From the NCBI GenBank assembly GCA_964369685.1, contig CAYJFB010000012.1, positions 1 through 64,000 on the forward strand: a stretch of DNA of 64,000 bases, given 5' to 3'. Each line of letters opens with the position of its first letter. Position 1 is the stretch's first letter. Below the pieces are notes generated by a model. The model worked only from the letters and a program-made list of their open reading frames with translations. It ran no database searches and was not told where the DNA came from. This DNA is from Avidesulfovibrio sp964369685. GTDB lineage: Bacteria > Desulfobacterota > Desulfovibrionia > Desulfovibrionales > Desulfovibrionaceae. Made by a program: the position numbers and the translations under genes. Of the stretch, positions 25,637 to 34,531 are shown piece after piece.

Positions 25637-26514
25637 GAGGCCACACCTCCCAAAGTTTGACGTGAGGCTTTCAAACCTAACCATACCAGTATGGAACTGA
25701 TCGATAATAATAGGAAGCCGAAGGCTGCACCTTGATTCCAGTTAAAACTGGCGATAAACTGATTATAAATTTGTTCGGTAAACCACAGCGAATTTTTGCC
25801 GCCTAAAAGATTGACAGTCAAATAATTGCCCAAAGAAAGCATAAAGACCATAATTGAACCCGAAATGATTCCGGACTTACAATGAGGTAAAATGATTGTT
25901 CGCCAAATACATAAACGGCTTGCACCCAAATCATAACCGGCTTCAATAAGACTGTCGTCAAGACTGTCCATTGTGGAAATCAAAGGCACAACCATAAACA
26001 GCATGGCACTGTAAACCAGCCCCATCAACATGGCGGCGTCGTTGTAAAGCATTTCAATGGGCGCATCTACAATGCCCAATTGCAGTAAAGCAAAATTGAT
26101 GATGCCCGACTCACGCAACAAAATCATCCAACCATACACCCGCACCAATTCGTTGACCCAAAAAGGTAACAGCAACAAGAGCATGAGTGTTGTTGATAAT
26201 TTCTTTTTTATAACTTTAGCTATATAAAAGGCAATGGGTAAACTCAAAATCAACGTACAAAACGTTGCCAAACACGCATAGGCCGTTGTACGCACAAATG
26301 TGAGCCAATAAATGGGTTCTTCAAAAAAAATTTTATAGTTATCGAGTGTCCAACCGGGTGAAGAAAAATCATCACTGCGAAAGCTCATGTATAATAAATC
26401 CATTTGCGGCAATACAATCAGACAAAATAACCACAATAAAACAGGAATAAGAAAAATCCAAAAAGCCAAAGAAGTCGTTGTGCCGTGAGCACTTGTGAGG
26501 TCTTTTTGTTGCAT
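25633..26514 (-). CDS. potB: Spermidine/putrescine ABC transporter permease PotB
   Basis: 293 residues, six membrane segments, EAA loop EAGYDLGASRLCIWRTIILP. The start at 26514 has AGGAGG 6 bases upstream; a longer frame exists but its extension overlaps potA. The potA stop codon is 1 base before the start. Partner of PotC; together they make the membrane channel of a polyamine importer. Confidence 0.9.
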   Translation of the reverse strand: MQQKDLTSAHGTTTSLAFWIFLIPVLLWLFCLIVLPQMDLLYMSFRSDDFSSPGWTLDNYKIFFEEPIYWLTFVRTTAYACLATFCTLILSLPIAFYIAKVIKKKLSTTLMLLLLLPFWVNELVRVYGWMILLRESGIINFALLQLGIVDAPIEMLYNDAAMLMGLVYSAMLFMVVPLISTMDSLDDSLIEAGYDLGASRLCIWRTIILPHCKSGIISGSIMVFMLSLGNYLTVNLLGGKNSLWFTEQIYNQFIASFNWNQGAAFGFLLLSISSILVWLGLKASRQTLGGVAS

Positions 26515-26515
26515 C

Positions 26516-27697
26516 TCAAGCCTCCTTACGAGTTTGAGACAGTGTGTCCGGAGGCTGTGTCTTTGGATCGGTATCGGCAAAGCAGAGTCCTTTTTCAGGG
26601 TGCCAGCCGACGCTGAGTTTTCTTCCCGGTTCCAAGCCTGTGAAGGTTTTGTTTTGCGGCAGGTGTACCAGCAATTCATGACCTTGATCGGTCACCGTCA
26701 ATAAACGGCTGTTTGCACCGTCAAATAAAACGGTTTTCAATGTCACCGTAAAGATGTTTAAGCCTGTCGTTTCTTGCGGTTCAATAATCAACGATTCGGG
26801 GCGTACAAACAATTTTACGGTACTCTTCGCTGTGATTTGAGGAGGAGGGGTTTTTGTTCTTTTTGACGGGTTGAGTGACGTCAATGACGTGTCTTGCGGA
26901 ATTTTCGCATGAAAAATAAAACCTTCTGCCGTGCGTACGGTCAGATCGTTGCCGTTTTTCTTTTCTGCCACGCTCGGCCACATGTTATTTTCTCCGACAA
27001 AACCGGCTACAAAGGCTGTTGTTGGATTGCCATATAAATCTTGCGGCGTACCGACTTGTTCAAACACACCGTGATTCATGACAGCGACGTTGTCAGACAT
27101 CATCAAAGCTTCAGATTGATCATGGGTGATATAAACAAATGTGGTACCAACTGTTGCTTGTAAACTTTTTAATTCAACTTTCATTTTTTCGCGTAATTTT
27201 AAATCCAACGCACCGAGAGGTTCGTCTAATAATAACACAGAAGGTTCAAGCACAAGACATCGGGCAATAGCAACACGCTGCTTTTGTCCTCCTGAAAGTT
27301 GAGAGATTTGTTTGTCGGCATAGCCTGTCAAGCCGACACGAGCCAACATATCTTCTGCTTTATTTCGTGCTTCTCGTGTTGAAATGCCTCGCCGTCGCAG
27401 ACCAAAGGCGATGTTTTCTGCAACATTCATCATCGGGAACAGCGCCAAATGCTGAAACACGAGATTTACAGGGCGCCTGTTTGGCGGCACGTTTTTCATA
27501 TTTTTACCACGAATGGCAATGATCCCGCTACTTGGGGGCGTAAAACCCGCAATCATTCGCAATAATGTTGTCTTTCCACATCCTGACGGTCCAAGAATTG
27601 AAAAAAAGCTGCCTTTAGGCACGTCAAGCGAAACGTTGTCAACAACCATGGCGTCATTAAAGACCTTGCTCACTGCGTCCAATGATAAATCATACAT
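26516..27697 (-). CDS. potA: Spermidine/putrescine ABC transporter ATPase PotA
   Basis: 393 residues. Walker A GPSGCGKTT, signature LSGGQKQR, Walker B LLLDEPLGALD, switch His in YITHDQSEAL, and a C-terminal TOBE/OB region (about 240-380) typical of PotA. The N-terminal codons ATG-ATG at 27700 and 27697 are preceded by GGAG; 27697 has the better spacing. First gene of potABC. About 75 bases separate it from relA/spoT upstream, with small hairpins in the gap. Confidence 0.92.
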   Translation of the reverse strand: MYDLSLDAVSKVFNDAMVVDNVSLDVPKGSFFSILGPSGCGKTTLLRMIAGFTPPSSGIIAIRGKNMKNVPPNRRPVNLVFQHLALFPMMNVAENIAFGLRRRGISTREARNKAEDMLARVGLTGYADKQISQLSGGQKQRVAIARCLVLEPSVLLLDEPLGALDLKLREKMKVELKSLQATVGTTFVYITHDQSEALMMSDNVAVMNHGVFEQVGTPQDLYGNPTTAFVAGFVGENNMWPSVAEKKNGNDLTVRTAEGFIFHAKIPQDTSLTSLNPSKRTKTPPPQITAKSTVKLFVRPESLIIEPQETTGLNIFTVTLKTVLFDGANSRLLTVTDQGHELLVHLPQNKTFTGLEPGRKLSVGWHPEKGLCFADTDPKTQPPDTLSQTRKEA

Positions 27698-27722
27698 CAT
27701 TCTCTCCATATTTTTTCTTTTA

Positions 27723-27769
27723 TGAGGGCATCCCTCAGAGAGAGGAACGTATTCTGTGAAAAAGAATAC
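27723..27769 (-). terminator. Small hairpins between relA/spoT and potA
   Basis: TGAGGG (27723-27728) pairs with CCCTCA (27732-27737), and GTATTC (27749-27754) with GAATAC (27764-27769). Either could be an attenuating or terminating hairpin after relA/spoT, but neither is followed by a good U tract on the minus strand. Confidence 0.35.
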
Positions 27770-27771
27770 AC

Positions 27772-30015
27772 TTAACCCAGTTCTGCTTCAGTATCGGCTT
27801 TACTGCGGAAAACTTCTTTAACCTGTTGTAAATGGCGTAATTTATCAATGGTTCGATATAAATGTGCTACATCATTCACTTCAATCAGCATCTCCATTTC
27901 CCAACGATTGTCCACCAAAGTTTCACCGTGAACATTGCTAATATTAACATTTTCATCGCGCAATACAATGGCAATATCAGCCAACGTGCCGCGGACACTG
28001 TAGGCAATGACATGAATGCGTGCGGGAAATGGCATGGTTTCTTGTCCGTCCCACTGAACAGATGTCAGACGATCGGGTTCAAGATCTTGCACCACTGGAC
28101 AGTTTGCTGTGTGTACAACAATACCTGTTCCACCACGACCGATAAAACCGACAATACTGTCGCCGGGTACAGGGCTACAACATTTTGCCAAACGATACAT
28201 CACACCGTCTACGCCGCTTAAGGATATACCGCCGGAACCTTGTGGTTTGGTTTTTTCTTCAGTATTTGCGGGCGCATGTTCTGTTGTTTGTGGTGTTTTT
28301 TTCTTTTTATGTGACGTCAGTAAAGGGGTGACCAAGGCTTCCGGATCTTCGGGAGGGGCAAGCAGTGCTTGTATGCGACGCACAACCCAACGCGGCGTGT
28401 GACGGGCGTAACCCAAATCAACAAACAAATCTTGTACAGAACCAAGAGAAAGAGTATGAGCAATGGTTTGTAAAAGGCCTTCTTTCTCTGCTCGATTGAC
28501 GGATATACCGATTTTACGAATTTCTTTGTCCAGCAGCTCACGCCCCAAGGCAATGGTTCGTGTACGTTCTTCTGTACGTAAATACTGTTGAATGCGAGTA
28601 CGCGCTTTTGAGGTTTTTACCAATTTCAACCAGTCACGACTTGGATGACGTTTTTTTCCCGTAATGATTTCAACAGTATCACCATTTTTTAACGGCGTAC
28701 CGAGCGGCACCAATTTTCCGTTGAGTTTCGCACCAATACAAGAACAGCCGACTTCAGAATGGATTAAAAAGGCAAAATCCAACGGCGTGGCACCTTCCGG
28801 TAATTCTTTCACTTCACCTTGTGGTGTGAAAACAAACACTTCATCCTTAAATAAATCCAAACGCAACGAATGCATGAATTCTTTCGAATCGGCTTCTTGC
28901 CCTTGACGTTCAACAATATCACGTACCCATTCAAAATGTGGCGTTGCAGTCGCATCTATGGCGCGTTTGCGTTCTTTATAAAGCCAGTGTGAGGCCACGC
29001 CGTGTTCGGCCAGACGGTGCATTTCCTCTGTGCGAAACTGGATTTCAATCCGTTCCCCTTCGGGGCCGATAACGGTTGTGTGTAAACTTTGATACCCGTT
29101 GGCTTTGGGCATCGAAATGTAGTCTTTAAAACGTCCGGGAACAGGTGTCCACTGCGCATGCACATAGCCAAGCATGGCATAACAATCTGTTTTCTCGCTT
29201 ACAATGACACGAAAAGCCAAAATGTCGTGCATGTCCTCAAGGCTGAGATTTTGTTCTTGCATTTTTTTATGAATGCCGAAAACATGTTTAATCCGTCCCC
29301 AAACCGTGCCTTTGAGATGATTTTCTTCAAGAATGGTTTCCAGTTTGGCAATGATTTTACTAATCAATTCGCGTTCAACAACTTGGTTGCTGTCCAGCCA
29401 TTCTGTGATTTGTGCATACAGATCGGGACGCAAATATTTGAAACTCAAATTTTCTAATTCAAGTTTGATGCGGTGCAAGCCAAGACGATTGGCCAATGGA
29501 GCATAAATATCCATCGTCTCTCTGGCAATGGGTTCACGGCGATGCGGTTTTTGAAAATCCAGCGTGCGCATGTTGTGCATACGGTCAGCCAGTTTGACAA
29601 TTGGTACACGAATGTCATGGGACATTGCCAAGATCATTTTACGAATGTTTTCAGCTTGTTTTTCTTCTTTACTTTCAAATGTCATCATGCTGATTTTGGT
29701 TACACCGTCAACAATATCGGCAACCTGTTCTCCAAAATCGGCATCTACGTCTTCCAAAGTGACTTTAGTGTCTTCTACGGCATCGTGCAGTAAACCTGCC
29801 GTGACCGCGTGTGCATCGAAACCCAACTCCGCAAGCGCTTCGGCAACAGCCAAGGGGTGCGAAAAATATGGCTCACCGGAAAGGCGTACTTGACCCGCGT
29901 GTGCCGTAGAAGCATATTCGTATGCTTTGCGCACCATTGCCAATTCTTCATCTGAAGCTTTGGCTGACAGATAACTGAATATTTTTTGCATAGCATCAGG
30001 CATTTCTGTAGACAT
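27772..30015 (-). CDS. relA/spoT: Bifunctional (p)ppGpp synthetase/hydrolase
   Basis: 747 residues with the complete Rel architecture. HD hydrolase domain (about 30-190, HPLAVAEALAELG and LLHDAVEDT, so hydrolysis should be active), synthetase domain (about 230-340, with RFKDYISMPKANGYQSLHTT), TGS domain (about 385-445), zinc-finger/RIS region with CCSPVPGD, and a C-terminal ACT domain (about 670-745). It sets alarmone levels in the stringent response. AGGA lies 7 bases before the ATG. Upstream neighbour is cobU, 187 bases away. Confidence 0.95.
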   Translation of the reverse strand: MSTEMPDAMQKIFSYLSAKASDEELAMVRKAYEYASTAHAGQVRLSGEPYFSHPLAVAEALAELGFDAHAVTAGLLHDAVEDTKVTLEDVDADFGEQVADIVDGVTKISMMTFESKEEKQAENIRKMILAMSHDIRVPIVKLADRMHNMRTLDFQKPHRREPIARETMDIYAPLANRLGLHRIKLELENLSFKYLRPDLYAQITEWLDSNQVVERELISKIIAKLETILEENHLKGTVWGRIKHVFGIHKKMQEQNLSLEDMHDILAFRVIVSEKTDCYAMLGYVHAQWTPVPGRFKDYISMPKANGYQSLHTTVIGPEGERIEIQFRTEEMHRLAEHGVASHWLYKERKRAIDATATPHFEWVRDIVERQGQEADSKEFMHSLRLDLFKDEVFVFTPQGEVKELPEGATPLDFAFLIHSEVGCSCIGAKLNGKLVPLGTPLKNGDTVEIITGKKRHPSRDWLKLVKTSKARTRIQQYLRTEERTRTIALGRELLDKEIRKIGISVNRAEKEGLLQTIAHTLSLGSVQDLFVDLGYARHTPRWVVRRIQALLAPPEDPEALVTPLLTSHKKKKTPQTTEHAPANTEEKTKPQGSGGISLSGVDGVMYRLAKCCSPVPGDSIVGFIGRGGTGIVVHTANCPVVQDLEPDRLTSVQWDGQETMPFPARIHVIAYSVRGTLADIAIVLRDENVNISNVHGETLVDNRWEMEMLIEVNDVAHLYRTIDKLRHLQQVKEVFRSKADTEAELG

Positions 30016-30202
30016 GGGTTCATCCTAAAGAAAAAAGATGAAGGTGCATTGCACCGTGAAAACACAACATAAAACATTCTTTCAAAGTGCGTTGACGGCT
30101 CGCAAGAACGCAAACACGGTACACACAAACATAAAAAACGGCATATATTCACCAAGGCGAGTCGGAGTGCCGCAACAAGTGTACAACAGTGACTTTGTGA
30201 GG

Positions 30203-30772
30203 TCACATCAGGGCGAGTTGGCGTCCGGCAACAACAAGCCACGCTTCGTGCGCGTGTTCTGCCAAACGTTGATTGGCCATGCCGAGGGCGTCGGCATAAT
30301 TGCGCCCCAAGCGTGTGGCAGCAATGCCGCCGAGACCGACTTCACCCGAAACAATCACCCATTGACCCCCTATGATGCGTATGGTTGTCAGCAGTGCTTC
30401 GAGTTCTTTTTCAACAGCGTCTTCCAACGCTGTGAGCGATTCTTCATCGGGTAAAGTAAAAAGCAGATTTGCGATCCAAAGGGGCACACAATCCAATAAT
30501 ATTGTCGGCGGCGGTGTGGTTTGAACTGTTTGCAATGTTTCGTGAAGCCGCACACCGATATGTGTTGGATATTCTAATGTTTGCCAGGTACTCGGGCGTC
30601 TGACGCGATGTCTGTGTATGCGTTCTTGCATGGCGTCGTCGTCATTTCGTATCACTGATGTTGCTACATAAAAAACCATACCATGTGCCAATTGGTGAAC
30701 TTTGGCTTCGGCTTTGGCACTTTTTCCACTGCGCGTGCCGCCAAGATACATATAGATTTCGGCAGGGTGCAT
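30203..30772 (-). CDS. cobU: Adenosylcobinamide kinase/GTP guanylyltransferase CobU
   Basis: 189 residues. The P-loop GGTRSGKS sits at the N-terminus, followed by VFYVATSV and the HRVRRPSTW motif holding the guanylylated His, then LLDCVPLWIANLL and VSGEVGLGG, all typical of CobU/CobP. The enzyme activates adenosylcobinamide for the nucleotide loop of cobalamin. The start is ATG 30772 with AAGGA 6 bases upstream, not the TTG further out. It is the last gene of a tight minus-strand run with HAD, glycosyltransferase and O-antigen ligase genes, an unusual place for a cobamide gene. Confidence 0.9.
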   Translation of the reverse strand: MHPAEIYMYLGGTRSGKSAKAEAKVHQLAHGMVFYVATSVIRNDDDAMQERIHRHRVRRPSTWQTLEYPTHIGVRLHETLQTVQTTPPPTILLDCVPLWIANLLFTLPDEESLTALEDAVEKELEALLTTIRIIGGQWVIVSGEVGLGGIAATRLGRNYADALGMANQRLAEHAHEAWLVVAGRQLALM

Positions 30773-30817
30773 GAGGTGTCCTTGTTGCTGAAGAAAGGAA
30801 AGTGTTGTCTGCAAACG

Positions 30818-31633
30818 TTATGCGTTTTGTTCCAAATGTTGAATAAAATCAGCCACCGCATGATGATTGCAACTTTTAACAATCATGTCTGCATGACGCG
30901 AGACTTCGATCAATGCGTTTTCGGGACACGCAGAGATGTTTGCTGTTTGCAACATGGTGATGTCATTGAAATAGTCACCTATTGCTGCCACGGTGTGTAT
31001 GGGCGATGGCAACAACGTCAGCAAATGTGTCAACGCCGCCCCTTTATCGGCACCAATCGGAGTGATTTCAAAATATCGTGATGCAGAAGACGTTTTGGCG
31101 GTTTGTGCAGACAACGGATCGTGATCATATTGTCGTTCAATCGTCCGCAGTTTATCCGTGTCAGCGCAACTAAACACAACTTTAATCCATGGTTCAAGCA
31201 CGCACACCAAAGGACTCACGGTATACGGTTGTTTTTCGCGTAAGATGTCTTCGTTGGGCGGATTAAACGGATTGACTTCAAAAAATGGGCCGCCGGTATA
31301 TATTTGTGCGTTGACTTGTGGGAAATTGTGCACCACGTTGCTCACAAAAGATAAACACTGTTCGCGATCCAAATGACGCCGCATGAGAAATTCTTGCGAA
31401 CGAAAATCATAAACGACAGCGCCGTTATAAAGAACCCATGGAGCGTTGAAAGGCAAACCTGTCAGATACGGTTGTACAGTGATTTCCGTACGCCCCGTCG
31501 CACCGACAAAAAGACCGCCTTCAGCGACAAAATAGTGTAGTGCGTCCTTATTGATTTGAGAAATAGTGCTGTTTGCACCGATTAACGTGCTGTCAAAGTC
31601 AGAAGCCAATACATAGCCTGTGAAACGTCCCAT
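30818..31633 (-). CDS. HAD superfamily Cof-type phosphatase
   Basis: 271 residues. Motif I ASDFDSTLI (DxDxT, nucleophile Asp about 12), a motif II Thr/Ser near GATGR, motif III Lys in the DKGAAL segment and motif IV GDYFNDITML are present. The middle is an alpha/beta cap as in the Cof/HAD-IIB subfamily, which dephosphorylates sugar phosphates and related small molecules. Substrate unknown. AAGGA lies 6-7 bases upstream. It lies 45 bases before cobU and 50 bases after the glycosyltransferase gene. Confidence 0.85.
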   Translation of the reverse strand: MGRFTGYVLASDFDSTLIGANSTISQINKDALHYFVAEGGLFVGATGRTEITVQPYLTGLPFNAPWVLYNGAVVYDFRSQEFLMRRHLDREQCLSFVSNVVHNFPQVNAQIYTGGPFFEVNPFNPPNEDILREKQPYTVSPLVCVLEPWIKVVFSCADTDKLRTIERQYDHDPLSAQTAKTSSASRYFEITPIGADKGAALTHLLTLLPSPIHTVAAIGDYFNDITMLQTANISACPENALIEVSRHADMIVKSCNHHAVADFIQHLEQNA

Positions 31634-31683
31634 AATGCGTCCTTCTCAAAAAATGACAAGAGTCTATATCCAAGAATATGACA

Positions 31684-32451
31684 TTAGATCCAGTGATATT
31701 TACGATTCAATGCAATACACCGCGCGGTCAACGTGGGCATGGTGCGTTGACACCATGCCAAAATCAAAAAACTTCGCCATTTGGCTTTGTGTCGACCTGC
31801 ATTTTTAAAATGTAAAATCAATCCTTTACGGCATGTTGTATCATTATAGAGGTTGCCGTCAAGCACACGCACACTGTATCCTTCAGGTAAAACCTGAGGT
31901 GTTTCAAAGTGTTCCCAATGAATCTTACCGTCAAGCAGGGTACTGAGAGCCGATTGATCGGTATGTTCCGGATCCTCGCAAAGCAAACGCCATGAGGCAA
32001 ACAGATTTGCAGAAACCGTTTTGTCAAAGGCCAAGACTCCCGCATTGAGTTTTCCGTTTACAAGAATGTGCGGTTGTTTTTCGCGTTCACAGCGTGCTGT
32101 CACGGTCAGTCCACCGCGAACAGGTTTGAGTGCCGCAAAAATAGGTTCAATAACCAAAATGTCGGCATCCAAAACAATCACAAAATCTTCAACATGTTTG
32201 AGGCAATCTTCGATACAATTGATTTTGTGTGTGGTTCTGATGTTGTTGCGGCTGTTGTATGTAAAACTGTTTTCGGGAATGGGTACTTTATGGAGTATGA
32301 CTCCGAGTGTGGTAAAGGCCGTTCGTTCTTTTTCCGTCAACCCCAAATCGTACACATGCAGACGGCATTGCGAATACTGTTGTATATTGAGAGCCAGTTG
32401 CCACGCAAAGGAAAAATATCCGGAATCACAGCAGGTCATAATATCATGCAT
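31684..32451 (-). CDS. Glycosyltransferase-like nucleotide-sugar transferase
   Basis: 255 residues. A GT-A fold is suggested by VIVLDADILV (DxD, metal/nucleotide-sugar site, about 90-99) and a later HTDQSALSTLL motif, as in GT8-like and related families; the C-terminus has a HFKNAGRHK segment like the sugar-acceptor end. It probably transfers a sugar to LPS or O-antigen, since the neighbouring gene is an O-antigen ligase. No strong ribosome site precedes the ATG. The precise family is uncertain. Confidence 0.75.
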   Translation of the reverse strand: MHDIMTCCDSGYFSFAWQLALNIQQYSQCRLHVYDLGLTEKERTAFTTLGVILHKVPIPENSFTYNSRNNIRTTHKINCIEDCLKHVEDFVIVLDADILVIEPIFAALKPVRGGLTVTARCEREKQPHILVNGKLNAGVLAFDKTVSANLFASWRLLCEDPEHTDQSALSTLLDGKIHWEHFETPQVLPEGYSVRVLDGNLYNDTTCRKGLILHFKNAGRHKAKWRSFLILAWCQRTMPTLTARCIALNRKYHWI

Positions 32452-32476
32452 AATAAAGATACCACATTATTACAAT

Positions 32477-33670
32477 TTAAACGTTGTTTTGTTGTTTTGG
32501 TTGCCACATATGAAGGACGTGACGCCCATACACTAAACCCAAAGGGAAAAATAAAAAGAAAATCCCGTCCTTACGATGAATAAATACATCAAAAACACCA
32601 AATCCGAGCCCAAAAAGAAACGTTAACCAAAAGAAAGCGTCTTTTTGTACAACAGCAAAACAAACAGCCGGAAAGAATCCCAACAAAAGTAAAAGACCAC
32701 CAACAGCACCACCCATAAAAAGAATATGCAAAATATTATTGTGTGAATGCCAACCCTGCGGTTCAATATGTGGATAGGCTTTTTTCATGGCATCGCCGTG
32801 GGTTGCAAGATATTGTTGATGAAAGATTCTGTAACCCGGGTGCGTATTGCCAATAAGCGGAGACGTATTGATGCCTTCGCTTGCGATGACCCATAAAGGA
32901 ATACGGCTTTGAAAGGTTGGATCCTGTATGGGGTTGGTTATTGCAGAGAGGATGCGTGTTTGTTGTGTTTTGGGTAACAGTGTTGTCGCGGCGGCGATCA
33001 TCAGAAGCAATAGTACAAGAATACTACCAAGGACTTTTGCACGAACCGTGACCAGCAGATACGGAATACAACACAATAACCCGGGAATAACACTGCGCGC
33101 GACACCCAATACAGGCAATAAACAGCAAATACCGAGACAAATGAAAACAAACGGTTTTTGTCTTTGACTGAATGTATGATAAAAACATGCCAAATAAAAA
33201 GCGACAAAAAGAGCCACCAAAGACATGGGGTTTGGATGAAAAAAGAACAAACGTAGCCGATCATGCCCATAGCGCATGAACTCAGGTTGTCCTGCCATGT
33301 AGTAAAAAGTCAGGCTTCCTACAAAAAATAAGCCTAGAATAAGAAAAGCCCAAGAAAGTGTTTTTCGCGGTAAAAATGCCGCTCCAAGTCCAATAAAGTA
33401 GGCACCTGCCATCGTCATGGCTATTTTAGAATCTTTGAACCACCAGCTTGGTGAAACTGCCGTATACAAGAAATAAGGTATAGGCATATAAATCACCCAA
33501 GGCCATGTCGGTTTTGCGTTTTTTTTCCATTGAGCGTATAAAAAAATTGTACAAGCGACAACACACAACGCCAAGAGATTATATACATGCCTATTATAAC
33601 CAAGCATAACAAAAAGCACAATCAATATACAACTAAACAAAGATTGCGCTCGGTGAGAGAGAAAGGTCAT
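32477..33670 (-). CDS. O-antigen ligase family membrane protein
   Basis: 397 residues, about ten to twelve membrane segments. The long periplasmic loop (about 265-335) holds the IPLWVIASEGINTSPLIGNTHPG and HSHNNILHILFMGG motifs, the latter with the conserved HNxxL typical of the Wzy_C/WaaL family. It should join lipid-linked O-antigen to the lipid A core. The start at 33670 has AAGGAG 7 bases upstream. First gene of the run ending at cobU. Confidence 0.88.
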   Translation of the reverse strand: MTFLSHRAQSLFSCILIVLFVMLGYNRHVYNLLALCVVACTIFLYAQWKKNAKPTWPWVIYMPIPYFLYTAVSPSWWFKDSKIAMTMAGAYFIGLGAAFLPRKTLSWAFLILGLFFVGSLTFYYMAGQPEFMRYGHDRLRLFFFHPNPMSLVALFVAFYLACFYHTFSQRQKPFVFICLGICCLLPVLGVARSVIPGLLCCIPYLLVTVRAKVLGSILVLLLLMIAAATTLLPKTQQTRILSAITNPIQDPTFQSRIPLWVIASEGINTSPLIGNTHPGYRIFHQQYLATHGDAMKKAYPHIEPQGWHSHNNILHILFMGGAVGGLLLLLGFFPAVCFAVVQKDAFFWLTFLFGLGFGVFDVFIHRKDGIFFLFFPLGLVYGRHVLHMWQPKQQNNV

Positions 33671-34010
33671 AAAGATCTCCTTGAAAACAGGCACAGGCAA
33701 GGTGTATATTTTCTTATTTTTGCTGCTCTTGTGCGTACCTGAGTCAAAGAGTAGTTGATTTTTCTATGTAGGACAAGGCGTTTTTGTCGAGTGTCGATAG
33801 TTACTGCGTTATCATGATGAAACAGATTTTATTTTTTATGGTGAAATAGACGACACGATCTGTCCGTATTGAACATTAAGGATACATTTTTTTAAAACAA
33901 GAGTACATTGTTACCGAGACTGTGTTGCATTTTTCTTCTTTACGCGCTTATTGACAGAGCATCAGGGAATGAGGATGTTGCTCATCTTTTTGATCGGTAT
34001 CTTACAGATC

Positions 34011-34038
34011 TTGACATCACATACGATTCAGGTAAATA
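34011..34038 (+). promoter_or_regulatory. Sigma-70-like promoter of the PxxKW gene
   Basis: TTGACA (34011-34016) and TAAATA (34033-34038) are 16 bases apart and lie about 50 bases before the start codon at 34091. Confidence 0.6.
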
Positions 34039-34060
34039 GATTGATTCCCAATAAAAATAT

Positions 34061-34075
34061 ACGCGATGTTCGCGT
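34061..34075 (+). promoter_or_regulatory. 6-bp GC-rich hairpin ahead of the ribosome site
   Basis: ACGCGA-TGT-TCGCGT is a perfect hairpin in the 5' leader, ending 1 base before AGGAGG (34077-34082). Its position next to the ribosome site suggests a role in translation or mRNA stability, which is inference. Confidence 0.5.
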
Positions 34076-34090
34076 CAGGAGGATTGTACA

Positions 34091-34363
34091 ATGAGCGACC
34101 AAAAAATGCTTGCCAACGCAACAAAAACAGCAGAAGGCGTGAGCGTGAACGGCATGGTTGTTTTACCGATCGCCGAACAATGTGTCGGTTGCGATCGGAT
34201 TCGTGTCTTTGAAGAACAAAATTTTTGTGGTTCTTATCCCAACCCCGAACGGAAATGGGCCGCCGGGCGATGTAATTTCGCAACACACGTCAAAGCTGAA
34301 GTCTCCAAAGCTGCTAAGGTCAACCCCTTGAAAGCTTCAAAGCGTTCTACCAAAGGACACTAA
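34091..34363 (+). CDS. PxxKW family cysteine-rich protein
   Basis: 90 residues. It has three to four Cys in EQCVGCDRIRVFEEQNFC and GRCNF, with PERKW between them, which is the PxxKW family pattern; such proteins are found mainly in Desulfovibrio-type sulfate reducers and relatives. Four cysteines suggest a metal or Fe-S site. The C-terminal tail is Lys/Ser/Ala-rich. AGGAGG lies 8 bases upstream. It has its own promoter and terminator. Function unknown. Confidence 0.85.
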   Translation: MSDQKMLANATKTAEGVSVNGMVVLPIAEQCVGCDRIRVFEEQNFCGSYPNPERKWAAGRCNFATHVKAEVSKAAKVNPLKASKRSTKGH

Positions 34364-34437
34364 AAATTTTTTTCGGGAAAAAGCGTTCATGTAAAATCGG
34401 TTTTTCTCGAAACGGCTTGATCCGCGGTATGAATCAA

Positions 34438-34472
34438 AAAGCCCTGTCAGAGCAACGCAATGACAGGGCTTT
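34438..34472 (+). terminator. Terminator after the PxxKW gene
   Basis: AAAGCCCTGTCA (34438-34449) and TGACAGGGCTTT (34461-34472) form a perfect 12-bp stem with an 11-base loop; the stem ends in U residues. Likely bidirectional in form, but the genes on both sides run the same way. Confidence 0.8.
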
Positions 34473-34531
34473 CCAAATTTAGACTACGGTAAAAAAGGAA
34501 GTAAGAGCGTGTTACTCTCTCGGAAAAAAGC

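Larger units (their letters stand above)
33671..34090. other. Intergenic region with promoter and hairpin
   Basis: The region separates divergent genes. Its right end holds a sigma-70-like promoter (34011-34038) and a hairpin (34061-34075) for the PxxKW gene. In the rest (33671-34010) I see no gene, only AT-rich sequence presumably with the O-antigen ligase promoter. Confidence 0.5.
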
